Positions 5,627 to 7,910 of a DNA stretch of 7,910 bases are shown piece by piece (within the stretch, counting starts at the first letter, position 1; every line of letters starts with the position of its first letter). Source of the stretch: a bacterium (GTDB lineage: Bacteria > Chloroflexota > Dormibacteria > UBA8260 > Bog-877); the NCBI GenBank assembly GCA_021802115.1, contig JAKABA010000181.1, positions 1 through 7,910 of the forward strand, read 5' to 3'. Made by a program: the position numbers and the translations under genes. The notes beneath the pieces are model-generated. The model did not search any database. It saw nothing but the letters and a program-made list of their open reading frames with translations, and was not told the DNA's origin.

Positions 5627-7090
5627 TCAGACATCCTTCCAGCCGGAACGGATGATGGCCATCCTGGTCACCGTCAGCTCTTCCGCCGCAAAGCGCGGCC
5701 CCTCTCTGCCCATGCCGGAGTCCTTGACGCCACCGTAGGGCATGTTGTCGGCACGGAACCCGGGCACCTCGTTGATCACGACTCCTCCCACCTCCAGGGT
5801 CTGCAGCGCCTGCAGCGTGGTCTCCAAGGAGGCGGTGAAGACCGCCGCGTGCAGGCCGTAGTGCGAGCGGTTGACGCGGGCGAACGCGTCCTGCTGGTCA
5901 GCCGCCCGTTGCAGGCAGACCACCGGCCCGAACACCTCCTCGTCCCAGATGGCGGTCCCCTCCGGCACGTCGGCGAGCACCGTCGGCTCGACCATGGCGC
6001 CGGTCGCTCTTCCTCCCGTCACCAGACGGGCCCCGGCAGAGACCGCCTGGCCGACCCAGTCCCCCACCCGACGCCCGGCATCCGGGTTGATCAGTGGCGC
6101 GACCCTGGTGGTCTCCAGGCGGGGATCGCCCACCACCGCCTCCCCGATCCGTCCCGCGAGCAGGCGTTCAAGACGGTCCGCGACGCCAGCCACCACGATC
6201 ACGCGCTGCACCGAGATGCAGGCCTGGCCGGACGCGTAGTAGCCACCCCGCAGCACCGCGTCGGCGGCGCGGTCGAGGTCGGCGTCCGCGCACACCACCA
6301 TGGCGGAGTTCGAGCCCAGCTCGAGCAGCGTCTTGGTGGGCGCCGCGTCGCGGGCGATCTGGTGGCCGACCGCGGCGGATCCGGTGAAGGAGACCGCCCC
6401 GATGCGGGGATCCGTGGTCAGCGTCCTGCCCACCTCCGCATCCCCGGTCACCAGCTGGACCCCGGCCGCGGGCGCACCGTGCTCGAGCAGCGCCTCGCGC
6501 ACCAGGTGGATCAGCCAAAGGGTGGCGAGCGGCGTCTGCGGAGCGGGCTTGACGATTACCGGACAGCCCGCTGCCATCGCGGGAGCGATCTTGTGGGTCG
6601 CCAGCAGGAGCGGGTAGTTGAATCCGGCTATCCCGACCACCACCCCGATGGGCCGTCGGATCCAGAAGCCGAACAGCCCCTCCCCGGACGGGGCCAGGTC
6701 CAGGGCCACGGTCTCCCCCTGCAGCCGACCTGCCTCCTCGGCCGCAACCTCCAGGGTCACCAGGGAGCGCTCCACCTCGGTCCGGCAGTCGACCACGGGC
6801 TTGCCGGTCTCGAGGACCAGCAAGTCCACAAACTCCCGCCGCCGCTCCTGCAACCGCCGGTGGGCCTCCCTCAGCACCGCCCGCCGGCGGTGGGTCGGGA
6901 TCTGTGAGACCGCCGCTCTGACCTGGACCGCGGCATCGACCGCGGCGCGGGCGAGCGCGGGGTCTCCCACCGGAGCCGGAGCCACCGCCGAGCCGTCGTA
7001 GGGGAAGTGCACCATCTCGGTCGCCTCGGTCGCGACCCAGTCGGGGCCGATCGGAAGACCGGGCGGGTACGGGGGAATGAACACCGCCAC
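5627..7090 (-). CDS. Aldehyde dehydrogenase, lactaldehyde/phosphonoacetaldehyde-type clade
   Basis: The enzyme oxidises an aldehyde to a carboxylate with NAD(P)+. From the GTG at 7090 it has 487 residues, the normal family length. Visible catalytic features are GFNYPLLLATHK (156-167) with N158, VKPAPQTPL with K181, FTGSAAVG (235-242), LELGSN with general base E257, SGQACIS with nucleophile C291, and EEVFGP with E385. The C-terminal MPYGGVKDSGMGREGP is the signature of the group holding lactaldehyde, phosphonoacetaldehyde and non-phosphorylating glyceraldehyde-3-phosphate dehydrogenases, so a small hydroxy- or charged aldehyde is a fair guess. The start is set by GAGGAG six bases upstream of the GTG; a TTG nine codons further out (7117) has no such site. 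It follows the S58 peptidase by 39 bases and nearly abuts the dehydrogenase, which could supply its aldehyde. Confidence 0.94.
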   Translation of the reverse strand: MAVFIPPYPPGLPIGPDWVATEATEMVHFPYDGSAVAPAPVGDPALARAAVDAAVQVRAAVSQIPTHRRRAVLREAHRRLQERRREFVDLLVLETGKPVVDCRTEVERSLVTLEVAAEEAGRLQGETVALDLAPSGEGLFGFWIRRPIGVVVGIAGFNYPLLLATHKIAPAMAAGCPVIVKPAPQTPLATLWLIHLVREALLEHGAPAAGVQLVTGDAEVGRTLTTDPRIGAVSFTGSAAVGHQIARDAAPTKTLLELGSNSAMVVCADADLDRAADAVLRGGYYASGQACISVQRVIVVAGVADRLERLLAGRIGEAVVGDPRLETTRVAPLINPDAGRRVGDWVGQAVSAGARLVTGGRATGAMVEPTVLADVPEGTAIWDEEVFGPVVCLQRAADQQDAFARVNRSHYGLHAAVFTASLETTLQALQTLEVGGVVINEVPGFRADNMPYGGVKDSGMGREGPRFAAEELTVTRMAIIRSGWKDV

Positions 7091-7096
7091 CGCTAA

Positions 7097-7102
7097 CTCC
7101 TC
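7097..7102 (-). promoter_or_regulatory. Shine-Dalgarno site fixing a GTG start for the aldehyde dehydrogenase
   Basis: On the minus strand GAGGAG is followed by six bases and then GTG at 7090. A second GTG at 7084 would be 12 bases away. The spacing favours 7090 over the in-frame TTG at 7117 and over 7084. Confidence 0.65.
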
Positions 7103-7129
7103 TGGTTGTTCAAGCAAGAACGCATCCGC

Positions 7130-7910
7130 CTACACCCCGCCCGGGGCACCCGGGCCGAGATGGACGTCGGCGTAGGACTCCCACGTTCCCGCCGGCGTCG
7201 CGCAGGTCACGGCCGCCAGCAGGCCGTGGCCTACCGCGCGGGCGAAGCAGTCCGCGGCCTGAGCCAGCAGCTCGTTGAACTCGCCGGCCGGGACGTGGGG
7301 TCCGGTGGTGGCGGTGGAGAGCCCGAAGACGGTGTCCCCATCGAACATGGTGTGCGCCGGCCGGATCGCCCGGGCCAGGCCGTCGTGAGCAGCCTGCGCC
7401 AGCTTCTGGCACTGGGGCTTGGTGAGGGGCGCGTCGGTCGCCACCACCCCGATGGTGGTGTTGAACGGCCGCTCCCCGGTGGCCGAGATCGCCCGCTGGA
7501 CGGGTCGCGCCCGCCGGGTCACCTGGTCGAATTCCCCGGGGAGGCCGCACTCGGCCGCCCACAGCCTGCCGGAGGCCGGGTCCACGCATGAGCCTCCGGG
7601 GTTGGCGACCGCCAGAGCCGCCACGGTCCAGCCTGAGGGAAGGGCGGCGCTGGCAGAGCCCAGCCCTCCCTTCAGCCCTCCGGCCACCGCCCCCGTACCG
7701 GCCCCCACGCATCCCTGGCGCACCGCGGCCGAACCCTGCGCACCGGAGGCGTCCAGGTAGGCCTGCCTGCCCAGCTCGGCGTCGGGATGGTAGCGGAAGA
7801 CGCCACCGCGTCCCAGGTCGAAGATGATCGCCGCCGGCACTATCGGCACCACCTGGTCGGGGGATGATCCCACCGCCAGCCCGATCGCATCGTCGGCGAG
7901 CGCTGCGACG
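7130..7910 (-). CDS. P1 family (MEROPS S58, DmpA-type) peptidase, N-terminus outside the window
   Basis: The frame is open to the right edge, giving 259 residues; family members run about 320-370, so perhaps 60-110 N-terminal residues are missing. The GTG at 7873 is an internal valine, not the start, since the conserved region continues upstream of it. Diagnostic stretches are VVPIVPAAIIFDLGRGG (plus about 7805-7850), GCVGAGTGA, GGLKGGLGSAS, FNTTIGVVATDA and AHTMFDGDTVFGLST. Enzymes of this family are N-terminal-nucleophile amidohydrolases that self-cleave; DmpA uses Ser, while NylC-type relatives use Thr. Here the Thr in AHTMF (codon 7349-7351) is the probable nucleophile, with cleavage before it. 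Substrates in the family include beta-aminopeptides, D-amino acid amides and 6-aminohexanoate oligomers; which applies is unknown. First visible gene of the operon; its promoter lies off the window. Confidence 0.93.
   Translation of the reverse strand, partial: VAALADDAIGLAVGSSPDQVVPIVPAAIIFDLGRGGVFRYHPDAELGRQAYLDASGAQGSAAVRQGCVGAGTGAVAGGLKGGLGSASAALPSGWTVAALAVANPGGSCVDPASGRLWAAECGLPGEFDQVTRRARPVQRAISATGERPFNTTIGVVATDAPLTKPQCQKLAQAAHDGLARAIRPAHTMFDGDTVFGLSTATTGPHVPAGEFNELLAQAADCFARAVGHGLLAAVTCATPAGTWESYADVHLGPGAPGGV

Noticed and set aside
5624..6907. Plus-strand open frame of 427 codons
   Set aside because: It lies antisense to the aldehyde dehydrogenase and shows only His/Arg/Gly-rich shadow sequence with no recognisable domain.
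7091..7117. TTG start at 7117 for the aldehyde dehydrogenase
   Set aside because: No Shine-Dalgarno site precedes it, whereas GAGGAG is well placed for the GTG at 7090 and itself lies within the extension.
7871..7873. GTG at 7873 as the start of the S58 peptidase
   Set aside because: The frame continues to the window edge with family-like sequence, and the known N-terminal region of the family would be missing. The gene is simply cut by the window.

Overview
This is a G+C-rich (clearly above 60 % by eye), densely coded bacterial window. Codons mostly end in G or C, most genes have Shine-Dalgarno sites of the GGAG/GAGG type, and proteins are rich in Ala, Arg, Gly and Pro. That fits an actinobacterium or another high-GC lineage such as some Chloroflexota or Dormibacterota. 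Nothing in the window fixes the taxon. I see no rRNA, tRNA, CRISPR array, insertion sequence or phage gene.

Left part (1-2005): a plus-strand gene for a 500-residue protein of unknown function (21-1523) converges on a minus-strand gene for a 136-residue protein of unknown function (1595-2005). Middle (2006-3352): a 255-base divergent gap, holding a perfect 9-bp hairpin and a neighbouring near-palindrome, leads into a plus-strand ADP-ribosylglycohydrolase with a full set of metal-binding motifs. Its end forms a long stem-loop that closes the convergent junction with the next block.

Right part (3375-7910): five minus-strand genes read right to left as one tight transcription unit. They are a P1/S58 (DmpA-type) peptidase whose N-terminus lies beyond the window edge, a GTG-started aldehyde dehydrogenase, an NAD-type short-chain dehydrogenase, a histidine phosphatase, and a metallo-beta-lactamase-fold hydrolase. 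The last three junctions are a 1-base gap or ATGA stop/start overlaps, so translational coupling is likely. The set joins a peptidase/amidase, two consecutive oxidoreductases (alcohol or keto to aldehyde to acid chemistry) and two hydrolases of phosphorylated or cyclic substrates. This suggests a catabolic pathway, but the substrate cannot be read from the sequence.

No proven new system is visible. The points most worth a second look are the five-gene coupled unit, the unrecognised 500-residue protein, the orphan protein divergent from the ADP-ribosylglycohydrolase, and the structured DNA between and after those two genes.
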